From: Lyophyllum atratum
Lineage: Eukaryota > Basidiomycota > Agaricomycetes > Agaricales > Lyophyllaceae
Length of the DNA stretch: 64,000 bases
Direction of reading: 5' to 3'
Assembly (NCBI GenBank): GCA_014905825.1
Contig: JACGCN010000029.1
Coordinates: 434,001-498,000, forward strand
In this document: positions 10,086-22,364 of the stretch, in pieces
How the letters are laid out: every line of letters begins with the position of its first letter
Position numbering within the stretch: the first letter of the stretch is position 1
The notes under the pieces: generated by a model
What the model saw: the letters and a program-made list of their open reading frames with translations, nothing else
What the model was told of the DNA's origin: nothing
Database searches by the model: none
Position numbers and translations under genes: made by a program

Positions 10086-13000
10086 GACTTGTCTCCCTAT
10101 ATTGTACGACATTAAACCCTGCATCCAATCCAGTAGCCGATCGACACATGCCCCCTAATAGTGGACGCGTTCTGACCTTCATTTCCGCCAGGACTTCTGC
10201 CTTATCAACGAATGGTAAGCGATACCTGCGACAAGTTCTTCAGATATGTACTCTCTCAGAACGCAAATATCCGCAGACCCTGAGTGACCCTCAGCCTTCA
10301 GGCTGCAGCCAGCACATCACTAGGTCATATCGTCATCCTGCCAATTTCAAATATCGCCTTACTCAGTTTAGCTGCCTGCATGACTGAGGAGTCGGCGGAG
10401 GTTGTACTGATAGCGTTTGGTCACAAGGTCAAATCATATTGCAAAGCGTCAAGGCGTGGTGGCGTTAGAAGCATGTCAGCGGATACCGCGGGAGAAAGGG
10501 ACTGTGTCTTTATCTGGGCTTGGAGGAGCTGTCTGGTATACAAGATTCGCAGGGTGGAGTTGAACCCATGGTGAAGGTGGGCATGTGTCGAAGCACGTTG
10601 AATGTCCGTGGTTTTGCTCCAAATCGTTATCTGTTGGCCTCTGGTGATTTGCCATGGGGCCTCATCTCGTTCCTTGTAGAAGGGCCTCAGGCTCGTCTGT
10701 TTGTCGAACACATCGCAATAGCTCTAGTTTAGACTGTGACCCTAGAGGAGCACTCGTACCATGATGCAATACCAATTCGGAACTGTGCACGTTGACAGAG
10801 TTCTTCTCGCGTTTGCGACTTCCTTCATCAGGTATAATCATGCCACACTGCGTATACCAATTTCAAGTTGTTGGATCACAATATCGACGATATTCACATA
10901 TCCAATCATCCGTCGACCGTCAGTACTGAGTGGCCCGTCGTTGTCCTCACGTAAATTTCCGATGTATATCACAAGTGACAAGTATATCCTGCACCATCGC
11001 CTACCCGGGTGAGTGAACGTCACGATCCGGATCCGGCTTTCCCAACAATTCCAAGCCTACGCGACTCGTGAACATTGGCAATCAGTCTTTATGCCTCGTC
11101 ATTGGCGATGAGTTAAGAGTTCATGAGCACTGTTTAACCTCGGGATCAAACCTAATTTCGTGGTAGATGTATGGATAAGCTGAAGCCATTTGTATTCCCG
11201 ACCATTGGGTCCTCAATATGCGATGCCAGCAGAGCCGCGCGTTCAAGTGAGCCGATCGTGAATAAACGATACGAGAGTTTGACTCGCCGTCCATAGGCGG
11301 GCCCACACCCTTCCTTCTTCAAGAAGAAGACCACGTTACATCGTGCTCAGCTGCCGCAAGGTATGTACCCGCCAGGATCGCCATCTTTCCCTGCGAGATC
11401 ATTGATCATTGAGTATGACGCAGCTTATGGCCGACTTTGAGGTACGCGAACTTGCCACCGTGAATGTCATGACGTTGTGACTGACTAGTCCGTTCCTGTT
11501 GACTTTAAAGAGTAGCAAAGTGTAAAGGATTGGTCGCGAGCAGGTAGAAAAGCAGTTTGTGGTGGTGTGAGCACAGGAAAACTTGCGTCGGACCTTGATT
11601 TCGATCAACCGCCTCTTTTCACCGTGCCACTCACTTGACCTCACTAAAGGCGATGCGACATGTGTATCTCGTATCTTTCCATGGACTGGAGAAAGGCAGG
11701 CACCTGGGAATATTTCCTCCTGGTGCTCGTTGATCGCTCAGGGTAGTCATACAGTGATTACACTTAACTTTGGCATACTCTGGTTCAAGTCTCCTGGCTT
11801 CACAATCCCAAATCGTGTTCCCTGCGACGCACACACTACGGACAGCCTTTGTTACTTGCGCGCCTTCATGCCCTTGTCACTGTTTGAAGAAGCCCTCACG
11901 ATCCAATATGTATGGACTTCTTGGGTTGATGCAGGGCAGGATTAGGAACCTTCCGTCTCTCTTTCGCATATCTTTACTTCTTCAAGAGCGTCCGCAATCA
12001 GGCTCATGATGACGAGTACCTAGATTGGCATACTATTGCTGCGCTAGGAAACGACGACATTTATGTCTTGATCTCGTCGACTACCCTCTCTATCCTCTCC
12101 TCGGCCGGCTCGTTGACGGGGGTCATTACTCCTCGTTTCTAGTGCTTGCTGCTTCCCATCCTTCTATCGATTGATATGTCAGAGAGCATTCCTGATGATC
12201 AAGGTTTCTTACCCGAATTCAACGGAAATGTTTCTCGGAAGGCATGGGAACTACACTTGCAGCTGACAACGTACCCACTACAGACAGACCGCGCGTTGCC
12301 GCCAGATCTGTCGCGGTGCAGATATCGAGGAGATGACAGAATCTCGCTCGTTCATATTGGATATCGGCAAATTCGCTGCTGCCAACACGCAGGAGTGAGC
12401 TTAACCGTCCGATCTCACTCCTATTTCTTCAAGAGCTGTAGATTACAGAGTCTGCTCAATCTCTTACAGTTTTATGAATTTCTCAAGCACGCGCTGAAGC
12501 ATTTTTAGTTTGGCACGGAGCAGACTGTCACGAAGCAGATTGTAGGAGCAGAATCTGTCGATCACCACACCACTGGTCACGGAAGCCAAAGGATGAGCTA
12601 GATCTCTATGACATACGGTCCTGACCTGTCCTGAGACTAGGTCGACTGCTGTTACGCCAAATTTCTGACATTCTCGTCACCATCGGCGAATGCCGCTATA
12701 GCCTCTATCCCTGCCCGCTCTTATAGCACACGAGATGCGATCATACAAATGCTGTGACGCACAGAGTTCATTCGACTTCACTGAGTTCATATTGACTTCA
12801 CTGGGTTTTCCAGGCCATGCAATGTACCATAATCCCATGGAACGTATGTCATCTAGAGTTGGAGTCCAAGTGAACTTCGCCAACCCCAAGCAGCAAAGGT
12901 AGCCCGGCTGCAGATAGGATGACGAGAATGATAGATACGGTCGCTGCGACTGTGGTCGCGAATGACGACGACGATACGGCAACAAATGGTGCTCCGAGTT

Positions 13001-13191
13001 ACCAGCATTCCAGAAACACTGTCCGCTCCCAATTACGCCCTCGGTCGAACAGGGAAATGGAAAATGATGCGCAGGAATACCGTGTAGGGTATTCATTGGC
13101 CTGGTATTTGATTGAGAGAACGATATGAATATAATAAACAAGAAAAAATCCGGCCAGAAAACGTGGAACATGAATTCAGATATGGCATGCA
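10086..13191. other. 3.1-kb stretch without a supportable gene
   Basis: Frames up to 120 codons occur (11583-11945 and 12146-12508 plus, 12677-13192 minus) but none carries a domain or a convincing splice-joined extension. A short reading stretch at 12016-12140 (plus) has a hydrophobic run (IYVLISSTTLSILSSAGSL) that could be a relic of a membrane protein. An imperfect 20-base direct repeat (AGTTCAT..GACTTCACTG) lies near 12766-12805. The composition looks like ordinary intergenic or degraded DNA. Confidence 0.4.
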
Positions 13192-16061
13192 TTAGTGTGC
13201 TGCCCTCTTAACCCGGGGAGCATCAGCGCCTGTCCCATTTTCCAGATCCATGAGACCATCGGCAGATTCAAAGGTAGACAGTCGTCGACGATGCTTTGTC
13301 TTGGGTGGTACAACACGAACACCATCGGATTCATCTACTGCGGACTCTGGGTCGACTGGCGTAGCAGCTCCAGACAGCGTAGGGGTATCAGTTTCGTCCT
13401 CCGCGGGGATACCCTTCGGTCGTTCGTCCAGATGTTTATCGGGTATCTCAAGTAACGACCTTAGCATGGTTGTTGAAAATGCAGGAGAAACATCGAGACT
13501 CACAGGCATACGGACAAGGAAAGCCAGTAGCGTCGAGCAAGCCGAGAAGATGAAAACTGTCTTGAGACTAATTGCGTAAGACTCTCTGGCTATTTTCTGG
13601 AGGTCAGAAGGCAGAGACGCAACAAGTTGCGAAGAATGTCGGATCTTCATGACGAGCTGTGGGCAAACGGTAGCGACGTCAGAAGCCCGTAAACGGAACG
13701 GAACAGAGGTGAGAAAGAATCCGAACTTCTTCTGCATCAGGTCCGTGGATCCTTCTCCGGAGCTCAGTATCCAATTGGGATTGGAAGATGGCTGATGAGA
13801 TGGCGACGCCGCCGACCTGACCTGGACATCGAAGTGTGGTTAGCGTCCCTTAAGTATTGGTACATCATTCTAGCACACCTATACCGCGGAATAGCTGCCC
13901 AAACCCGGTGCCAACAGCCATTTGTGAATCTGCCGAACGTCCACGTCAAAACAGGATTCTCAGAGCTTTAGACGTCCACATACCAGGTAGATGGACGAGA
14001 AGAGCGACTGATCAAGGATGTTAGCGAAGGCTTGATTTCGACAATCAAGGAAACCTACTAAGCATAGTTTGGAGGACTACAGCGTTTCCGAATCCCAAGG
14101 GAATCTGTGAAGAGGTGAAGCACCAGAGATAGAACTGACATCGTAATACGCACGATGCTCAGCCACGTTAAAACTGGAGAGGAGTCTTTGTGCAAAGATG
14201 CGATTAAGGATGCTCCTATGAAGGGGAACCATCCAAAGATGGAATTAATCGTCTTGTACCTGCCCGTACGGTGCATCATGTAACCAGCTAGGATGGATCC
14301 AAGCGACATCCCGACACTGTTCGGAACCAAATGCATACCTGCGCGGGGTTAGCAAAGAAAGTGACAGCGAGAGCCTTGTAAGAATAGCCCACCAGCTGTG
14401 GATGCGTTCGTCGACATGACAGTTTGAAACCACATCGGGAAGAAGTAGATGATGGAGAAGTTGCACGTGGCGACGAGAAAGTTGGACGTTCCAACAAGGA
14501 CAGGGATCTTCTGTTTGAGTAGGTATGGCGCCAGGACAGGTTCCGGAGCTAGGAAGAGTTCAACCAATAAAAATGCGACGGAGCCTACTGCTGCGACAGT
14601 TATCGAAGCAATGACAGTAGGGTTCGACCACTACGATCAATTCATAAGCATGAATAGCACTGTGGTGAGTAGCGGGCCTTACTGGGAGGCCCTCGTTGTA
14701 CCGGACGCTGAGGAAGATGAGGGTAGCCCCGACCTGACTCCTGGTGTTAGAATTGATGCGATGTGACGGCTGCAGTAAATACCGTAATCAGAAGCATAAT
14801 ACTGCCACCATAATCGATCCTCTTTAGAACTTCCTTCGTGCTCTTCCCCTTTCCCTGAAGCGGAGAGCCATCAGGAGGCGGTCCATGCCGATGAAACCAG
14901 AACTTACGGGAGTTACATAATGGTGGAAGTACGATGTCAAGGCGAACGAGACAAAGAACAAGGGCAACTGTGCCAAGAAGGCCCAACGCCAACCCAGCCT
15001 TAGGAATGTCAGCACGAAACGGATGCGAGTCAAAGCCTGACGTACCAATCAGTTATCACACCTCCAAACGGACCACCAAGACCCATGCCCAGCTGAGGAG
15101 TGAAAATCAATAAAGGTGACGGCTCCGCAACGTCAATACTAACTCCGCCAAATACGCTGGCCATTCCTTGAGTCAAGCCTCTGTCCTATAAGCGTCCATT
15201 CAGTCTCGCGCCTCATATTAAGGGGTTGCAGGCATTACCCGCATGCTGTACATATCGCTAACGATAATTCTATCACGAGGGAAGGTGTCAAGAGTATATC
15301 AAGTTGAGGACGGAAAGAATAGGACTCACGAGGACACCGTAAACAATCCACCACCACCTATTCCGGATAGCTATTCATTACTCAATCTAGTTCGTTTCGG
15401 TAGTTAGAGGACAACACACAAATCGCGAAACAATAAGTGCCTCCATGCTCTGGGAAAGTCCGCAACCCAGCACCCCCAGACATGTGAACACGAGCGCCAA
15501 TTGAGTAGCACCTTTACGGCCCAACACGTTACAGAGTCGGCCGTAAAGAGGGGTAAATGTACATGTCGCAAGCAAATACCTGTTACACAAGTCAAGACTG
15601 GATAGAGATGATGTAAGAGATCTTTACGAAGTTCCGAGCCAACTAGCTTGGTTGAATTTCTTGAACTCCGAAGATATGGAAGGCAACACTATTAAATGGG
15701 GAGCTTTAGTGATGACGTAGAGTGAAAAACGACACGTAGCCGTACTGGTCGGGACAAGAGTCGCTATTCCAAATTCTAGCAATCAGTAAGGCGAATATTT
15801 GACATGAGGAGTGCGCATACAGTTCAACGCCTTCAGGACAAGATATCGACATGTGAGTCATAGCTTATAAAGCGAGACAATAACAAGTGCTCTCACGGAA
15901 AGAAATGTAGCGGACCATATTCCTGCCAAGATGCCATACCGCGTCGATCTTGATATTTCAAGGGGTCCAACCTGAGCCTTTCGTGGCACCTCTTGACGAA
16001 CGAGGTCAGCCGAGACCTGCCTTGAAAGTAATGGATCCGTTTCGGATGGGCGAGTCGACAT
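13192..16061 (-). CDS. MFS transporter, DHA2/Vba-like (drug or vacuolar basic amino acid)
   Basis: Start ATG at 16061 (MSTRPSETDPLLSRQ), stop at 13192, with about a dozen introns. The N-terminal tail contains the acidic dileucine-like ETDPLL found in vacuolar members, then the first helix after TRYGILAGIWSATFLS. The loop 2-3 signature GRLCNVLGRKGA (15400-15590 region) is the MFS motif A. Motif C-like and later helices are seen in GLGGPFGGVITDWLGWRWAF (about 15000), TSNFLVATCNFSIIYFFPMW (about 14440) and GMSLGSILAGYMMHRTGRY (about 14290). The C-terminus (IRHSSQLVASLPSDLQKIA onward) contains the last helix and a long cytosolic tail rich in Pro, Ser and acidic residues. The likely role is proton-driven export of drugs or vacuolar import of basic amino acids, but the substrate is not readable. 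A shortened relative is at 32329-32891. Confidence 0.85.
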
Positions 16062-17655
16062 CCTGGTCTAGCTGATAGAGATAACCTGGAGATACCAGTA
16101 TGTAAGTGCAAGGAACTGCCTGATCTTGACAGCCTGAGAGCCTCGTTCGTCGTCTCCAAGCAATCCAAGGTCAATAATTTTTTGTGACGACGTTGTTGAC
16201 ATCGCCTCCAAGTCAGGGTCGCACCAGGTGATGATATTTGTCAGCGGCGCAATAAATGCCGCCATGGCCGGTGGGTCCCGCCGGGAGCTTTGGGCTCCGA
16301 TTAAAAGTGACGAACCACCGAAAAACACTGACAAGTTGTCCCTTTACCGAGTTCTCCGAGTCGATGCCAGCACATAAATTGATTTGCCGCTTCTGCGAAC
16401 GACCTGCCCACCCCTCGAGCCGGATCACTCGACGACGACCATCTATCTCCAACCTTGATTTTTCTGTGGACCCAACCCCAACAACAAGCGGTAAATAGGT
16501 CTGACGTGGTCTGCAGGGTGTGCGTAATGTTGAAGCCGCTTGTAGACGCTGGGACACCGTCGCATGACTATATTGTGGCGTAAACATTGTGTATGACGTT
16601 ACGCAGCACGGTGATCTTCGCCTAAGCGATACAATTGCTTCAAAGGGTCCATCTAATGTTGCGTCAATCATTTTTAGGTCTAGACCTTCGTCATCACCTC
16701 ATCAAGTTGACGCCCACATCGGCAATATGCTGAATTTTTCACGAGCGTGGTTGCAGACTGCGACATTGTTCCAATGTTGCCATTTGGTTTGACCCATCTC
16801 CCTTTCACACAGGTGCGTCGCGGTTCCCGCTTTGGCAGCCGCGGTGGAAAAAGTTCGGATAGGTACACCACTGTGGGTGGAAGTAACAGCTCCCGTTGTC
16901 ATCGTTGCCCCTGCGATGAGAAGCAATGGTGCGCATCATAATTACTCTCGGCTAACCCGGTCTCCCCGCCATCAGCGAGTACGTAGAACTTTCCATTCCA
17001 CTCACCAACTCCATTGTGAAACATAGGCCTTTCCCATACTTAACGAAAGTGGACCTCCCGTGTGGTACCGATGCACGGAAAGAAGAAGTTTCTCACGAGC
17101 TGTCGACAGTTGCAGCCTGTCAGCGGCCTTGTCAACGTTGCTTTGTTGGCATGTCGCCAGCGGGACCGTTATCAACAGCGATGACAGCCGCCTGCGCGTT
17201 CCAGCGCGAAGTTTTCGACAATTCCATGTGTTTAGTATTCACGATTTTAGAGCTATATCCTCGGAAAACAAGCTTAAATCGCTAAAGCACGACGGTTGAA
17301 CAAGGATTCATCGATCGTTCCAAAATTGTGCCTGTTCCTAAGAGGGCTTCATCAGAGCCAAATGCAAACTAGCGTTAATGAAAGGCATCAAAGCTCGTAT
17401 GTCCGTTTTGTTTGATCTCAGCGACGCTTAGCTGGTGCTGTAAACTAACTTCATGGGTTCAGAATCCGTCGATGGAGATTAGGGATGGCGATTCTTCCAT
17501 TGAATAAGTATTATACTGAGACATGTTCGCTTGATCCCGAACTGTACCTTGCTCAGTTCTTAATTATCGCGCAGTCGGCGGGACCGACGCCCGGACAAAT
17601 AGTCGATAATGCCATTATGTATGTGTATACAGATTATTACAGGGAGAAGGCGAAG
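16062..17655. other. intergenic, no gene I can support
   Basis: Several antisense-overlapping frames of 60-150 codons (16068-16671 minus, 16832-17299 plus). None has a recognisable domain. Some exon-like pieces with canonical GT and AG signals exist, but I could not assemble a coherent protein. Confidence 0.35.
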
Positions 17656-18290
17656 CTAGTAGCGAACGTATTTGTGGCCGGCGGCCGCTGCACAAGTGGG
17701 GCAGAGGCTATTGATATTGGGAGCTATATAGATATAAAAAACACGACCTGTCAGAGTTGGTTCCAGGTGATTCATGGATGCAGTTGACATACAATACTGT
17801 TCCGGATACTGGCGACTGAACGTCGTGGCAACGAATGTACCAACGATCAGAAAGGGGACGTAAGTTGGACGGATGGGAGAAAGGGCGACATCGAAATTGA
17901 ACGAGTGGGAGAAGCAAAACATGGTCAGCCGGTAAGGATCTCGTGGCTGAAGCGAACGTACTATTGCCAGCAGGTTTGGGTGCATTGTGGAGGCTGACAG
18001 CTGGGTGGGTGACTGGGGCTGAATTTACAGTACTCGCTGTCGCAGGTGACCTTGAATATCGCGTCAGTCAGTCGGCTAATAAGCTTCAGTGCTTTGAATA
18101 CCTACCATGCCGTCAGGCTTTGAAGCGTTGTAAGTTCTCGTCAGCTTGCAGTCAACAGCATCGCGCTCACCCACTTACGAGTTGCAGCCTATGTCCGCAG
18201 ACAGTATAGATGTTGCATACTCTGATGAAGAGTTAGCTAATCTTGATGGCACACATTCGAGGGGGTCACTTACTGGCGCCGACGACACAT
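17656..18290 (-). CDS. 83-residue ten-cysteine protein, six small exons
   Basis: My model joins exons 18290-18274, 18221-18179, 18117-18106, 18050-17962, 17815-17793 and 17723-17656 (17, 43, 12, 89, 23 and 68 nt). All five introns have GT..AG ends and all phases agree, giving an 84-codon frame. The product starts MCRRRQVCNIYTVCGHRLQL and contains YCKFSPSHPPSC, CTQTCWQYRQYPEQY and a final CPTC. Ten cysteines (2, 8, 14, 27, 32, 42, 47, 51, 69, 72) plus His16 and His38 suggest zinc binding. There is no signal peptide. I recall a family of short basidiomycete proteins with the same CGH...YCKFS..HP..C...TCWQYRQYPEQY...CP.C layout and no assigned function; this is from memory, not a search. A TATAAA box lies 76 bases upstream of the ATG. 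The 12-nt exon is in phase and could be skipped. Confidence 0.75.
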
Positions 18291-18365
18291 GATAAATACG
18301 AATGGATAGACGGGATGTCGAGTGAGAGGATGGTTGGATGATGACGAGGCAGCCTGAGGCTTGCT

Positions 18366-18371
18366 TTTATA
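18366..18371 (-). promoter_or_regulatory. TATA box of the ten-cysteine gene
   Basis: TATAAA on the minus strand, 76 bases upstream of the start codon at 18290, followed by a C/T-rich leader. Confidence 0.55.
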
Positions 18372-19170
18372 GGATTACAGAGACTATGATTGCGAACTCT
18401 GGAATATCATGGCGCCCATACGTTGACTATGAGACCCTGGAGAGGGTCCTATAATTAAAAAGGGGATACCATAACTGGTGTTCCTGGGGTGTTCCGCGAT
18501 GACGTTCTAGAATAACTTCTGTACGAAACAGCTTCGATCAAGCATCTATAGCAAATTTAGTAACCAGAACAATTGCTGTTAGAGACTTAGGCTGTTACAG
18601 CAGGTTTGATGTCATTATTTGCACTTGCCACGACTCACGCCGTGGCTTCCCACCAGAGAGGATCGAAAAAGGACAAATTGCAGTCAAGGTGATTCGACGC
18701 GAAGAGAGCCAAAACTTGTCTCGGACCTAGGAGATGCGTACACCATTTACTCGACATAAATCAGCCTACTTCGCGCTGTCGAGTCTATCGATTTTGGAAT
18801 AGGAGCGAATGTCAGATTGAGGGCGGACCTCATTAGCGGGCTACAGGGAACTGCGCAATTGTGAGAGCACCAGTAACTCAAGCAAGCGTATTCAAAAGAG
18901 AGAAGCTGTGAGTAGGAATGATGTCCTGGATTGCGTTCAAGAAGTTTGGATGGGCTGGCGACAAGTTCGGGTAAAGTTCATCTAGAGATAGATAGCTACG
19001 ATCATCAAAGTTTCCCAGCCTGACGGAACGGAAGTATTTTTTATGTCTTACATAATCCGTCACGGCTATATGATACATAGCCAAACAACGGTCCGTTCAC
19101 CTCGCCAGTCAAGTCGAAACCATCGCACTGCACACTTCAGTGGCTTGATTGAGACACTCATGTCCACGAC
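18372..19170. other. intergenic, no gene seen
   Basis: The longest frame is 68 codons (18878-19084 minus), with no domain or promoter. Otherwise A/T-richer non-coding sequence. Confidence 0.4.
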
Positions 19171-19786
19171 ATGGTCAAGTCTGTAACACCAAAGATTGAC
19201 GCCGCTCCGCGCGCCAAAGGAAAGGGAAAACAACCAAAACGCTTCTTGGATAAACATGTAAAACTTTCTTTCACACTCAATTACCACATCGGAACGCAGC
19301 TGAATGGTTTACTATCTTCGTCAGGCTGCTCTGGATCTTGCGGCTGCCATAGCAGACGTTCAAGAAGGAAAGTCGCACAGCAAAGTCGAAAAACATCAAG
19401 GACAGGTAAGCTTATGCCCGTATTTCCTCTGGCGGCCGCTCTCTACATTGGTGTGCTTCATCTCATCTGACTTACTTTCGCATCCCGTCGACCAGGTTGG
19501 ACAACCTAGAGAGGATCAGAAATCTAAGCCATCTGCTTCGAAAGTGAAACTAGTGCGTATCAATCTTGCTGCGCCTGTCTAACATGCGTTGTGATTTTTA
19601 TACAAATCTCTACTGCAGAAACAAACGAAAGCACGGCTTGCTGCACAGCAGACCCAAGTGAAGAAGGAAAAGTCTAAACGTCGGAAGCAGCGTTCGACAG
19701 ATAAGCCTTCGGACGATGCCGCTGCGTCTGGTACATCTCCTGAGACATCCAGGTCGGTGGTACGCAAGACCGTGTCATTTGCGTGA
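19171..19786 (+). CDS. small lysine-rich basic protein, possibly nucleolar
   Basis: Four exons (19171-19257, 19325-19405, 19496-19552, 19619-19786), all introns phase 0 with GT..AG ends, give a 130-residue protein. It starts MVKSVTPKIDAAPRAKGKGK and has one helical stretch (AALDLAAAIADVQEGK) near residues 30-45. A strongly basic segment follows (KQTKARLAAQQTQVKKEKSK), and it ends RSVVRKTVSFA. The basic composition and the terminal K-x-VSFA resemble the ends of fungal Loc1-type ribosome-assembly proteins, but the Loc1 core is not evident, so I leave the function open. The four exons fit together cleanly, so I am confident the gene is real even though its role is not known. Confidence 0.65.
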
Positions 19787-20503
19787 CCTGGCTATGGCGG
19801 CTCGCCTTAGTTCGCAAGCCCCGAAGCTCAGGGTTACCTCCCCGGCGGTCTATTTTTGATTGGCGTTGGAAGGATCAGAGACGCTTCACCTTCTTCGAGA
19901 TTGTATCTGCGAATCAGAATGATCCATACCGGATCTGCTGTTGTTATCTGATGGTTCCCACTGCAATTGCGGCGCCTTCATTCTTCAAACAAAGATGTTT
20001 TGCTTATCAAACGGTGGCTGCCCTGGTAGAAGTAAGTGTTCCAACCAAAACAAGGCCGAGATGGAAATGCTGTTAGCAGTCAGTGACATGTCTAAAGCCA
20101 TCACGATTCTCCACATACATATGTGAAATCTCTGGGTGGTGCTGCAGTACATGATAGTCAGAATCTCACTCGCCATCCCACGACTGTTGTGTTGGGTGAC
20201 TTGGCATCCCTGACTGGTGTGGGCATTATGGCATCTCGCCTTACACGCCTGTTCGATTTGGAAAGGGGGTGATCTGCCGAACAAGGTTCATTCCATATGC
20301 TCGTGTGCTCGTGTGCTCGTGTGCTCTAGCTCAACCGAAGTGACTACTTCTCTAATACAAATGCCATGGGTAATGTGTCTTCTTCGGGGGTTGGAAACAG
20401 GCAGCTGAAGGATTTTGCCGCGAAGCTTTAGGTGACAATGCAGTCACTTATCATCGAAAAAAATCACCGTCATATTAAGACCCTCTCTGGTGGGGGTGGG
20501 GAA
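19787..20503. other. intergenic, with a short tandem repeat
   Basis: No supportable gene. The 8-mer GCTCGTGT is repeated three times plus a partial unit at 20299-20326. Confidence 0.5.
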
Positions 20504-22069
20504 TCAGTACCTGGCATGGGACAGTCGGGGATAGGCATCGAACCTAAATTTCTGAGCACGGGGTGGCTCCATGGCTAACAGGGCTGCCGTTAGACTGACG
20601 TCTGCGCCGCCAAGGGCATTTCTAGCCAGATGTCCAGCCGCATGGTTATCTACGCATAGAAATTTTTTCTCCGCACGCCAGCGGGAGTACATCACGGTAT
20701 TGTCCGTATCAAGTGAGACTGGGAGGTCTCCTGGATATATGACATCCGCGGGAAGCGACGATGCATCACTATCAATGGCTATACCTCTATCAAGCCACAA
20801 TCCGACCAGGCCAACCACCTCCTCGTTCGTGAGGCTATTCCATAGGCCCTGACTGGCCATCACCAGGAAATCGCCGGGTTCGACTTCGATCGTCGTGATC
20901 TCAGGTTCCGCGGTGAGGTACGGATGCGATTTGGCGTTGGGAAGGGGAGGTCCCCCCAGGAATTCCCGGTGGAGGCGTTCCTGTACCTCGTGACTCCACT
21001 TGTAGGCGGCAAGGCCGAAAGCGCGAGACAGGCCGCACACGAGAGTTTGTGGACATGAGGGCTCGTCAGGGTGCTGGCAACGTACTCGCGCCGCTTCAGT
21101 CGGGTTACTGCAGGCCTGCTCGGCAGTGAGAACGTGGACTTCGTACGACGTTCGGCCGTTCTTTGGAAGGGCGCGGCGACCCAGAACAGCCCGAGAGTTC
21201 CCTGTCAGTGCAATCTTTAGCATACGTGGTTCAGAGTCGTAAAATGCCAGCATCGCTGAGGAGCCCGACAGTGCGACGCCGAGAGCTGCGGTGATGGAGG
21301 CCTTCGAGGGAGGCCCTGAGGTAAAGTCGAACGGTTTGTGCACGATACTGTCATCGACGTCAACGAAAATGTCCTTGATCTTTCTGTTTATAGCATCATC
21401 GTAGGGCTCCTGGCCCGGTTCCCCATGTGGCACCGTCCCGATTTCTGTATGCTCGGCAGGAGGCTCATAATCCACAAACACAGAGTACAGCCCATTCGCA
21501 AGGGCTACGGCAAGTTGGTTGGAAACGGCGATGGCATTCTCCCATCCATCGTATCCGTCAAAGAACGTGAACAAGGTCCAAGACGATCCAGAAGCCACTT
21601 GAAAGGAGGAGAAAAGGGAGATATCCTGTTGTGGACTGACGCTATAGACCTCATGAGTAAGGCTATTCAGTCTCAATTTACAGTTGACTGACTTTGGTAA
21701 AGAAAAAAAATCAAACCGTCTTATACCACGGTTGCCCGTGATATCGAAGTTCGCGTTTGAGAGTGACCACAGCCTGGATCTCACGAAGACCTCATCTTCA
21801 TTCTGAGGTGTACTTGCCAACTCGTTGGAGATAGAAGCCTTCCCAATGCTATTAGGATGGTGATGCGGTTCGTCGGCGTATACCCGCCGTCCAGAGTAAC
21901 AGATGGTCCCAAGAACGACGGCGGTGAAGCTTAGAATGCGGTTCCGACCGTACAACTTCCTGGACCAAGGGCCTGAACGCGATTCATGTGATGCGGACTG
22001 ACGTTTGTACATGGGACCCCTTAGAAAATTCCTACCTTGAAGTTCTGATGAATTAGGGGTCTGGTACAT
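20504..22069 (-). CDS. PP2C-family protein with degenerate catalytic site (pseudophosphatase)
   Basis: A 521-residue intronless frame of the Ptc5/pyruvate-dehydrogenase-phosphatase branch of PP2C. It has an N-terminal basic region and a hydrophobic segment (ILSFTAVVLGTICYS, about 44-58), as in membrane-anchored mitochondrial members. It follows the family along its length but key positions are altered. The DGHxG motif is FDGYDGW, GDSRAVLG is GNSRAVLGRR, the usual SRAFGDA is SRAFGLA, and the metal-binding Asp of ASDGLW is Gln (ASQGLWNSL). The C-terminal RDDIT segment is replaced by FRFDAYPRL and a stop. Most of the Mg/Mn-coordinating acids are therefore gone, so enzymatic activity is unlikely although the frame is fully open. 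Family roles are from established knowledge; the loss of activity is inference. It lies back to back with the gene at 22365 (295 bp apart). Confidence 0.82.
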   Translation of the reverse strand: MYQTPNSSELQGRNFLRGPMYKRQSASHESRSGPWSRKLYGRNRILSFTAVVLGTICYSGRRVYADEPHHHPNSIGKASISNELASTPQNEDEVFVRSRLWSLSNANFDITGNRGIRRFDFFSLPKSVNCKLRLNSLTHEVYSVSPQQDISLFSSFQVASGSSWTLFTFFDGYDGWENAIAVSNQLAVALANGLYSVFVDYEPPAEHTEIGTVPHGEPGQEPYDDAINRKIKDIFVDVDDSIVHKPFDFTSGPPSKASITAALGVALSGSSAMLAFYDSEPRMLKIALTGNSRAVLGRRALPKNGRTSYEVHVLTAEQACSNPTEAARVRCQHPDEPSCPQTLVCGLSRAFGLAAYKWSHEVQERLHREFLGGPPLPNAKSHPYLTAEPEITTIEVEPGDFLVMASQGLWNSLTNEEVVGLVGLWLDRGIAIDSDASSLPADVIYPGDLPVSLDTDNTVMYSRWRAEKKFLCVDNHAAGHLARNALGGADVSLTAALLAMEPPRAQKFRFDAYPRLSHARY

Positions 22070-22364
22070 GAATATAACAGAGCGCTCACTTTCCGAGAAA
22101 CAACTGGTGGATAGTTGGTGGATAGCAGGCTACTAGCTAGGTGAGTTGGAGGTGCCATTGCCAACGCGGAACCGGGAACAGAGCCCGGCGACAGGGCCGA
22201 TTGCATTGTTCCAGCCACGTGATAGCCAGTTTGTTCGACTCCGAACTCTGGCACTGGCTCTCGCAACCTTGTTCAGCTCCTCCACTACAACAGTTTCGCA
22301 GTCTGTGCTAAGACTTGATATCGGTCGGTAACGCTGCCAATACCTATAAACTTGGGCTTGTAGC

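Noticed and set aside
12677..13192. 171-codon minus-strand ORF beside the first transporter
   Set aside because: No domain, unusual composition, and it abuts the transporter stop without its own promoter.
19784..20076. 97-codon plus ORF with several Cys near its end, considered as a second cysteine-rich gene
   Set aside because: The cysteines do not follow the CGH/CKF/TCWQY pattern and the frame overlaps the end of the preceding gene.
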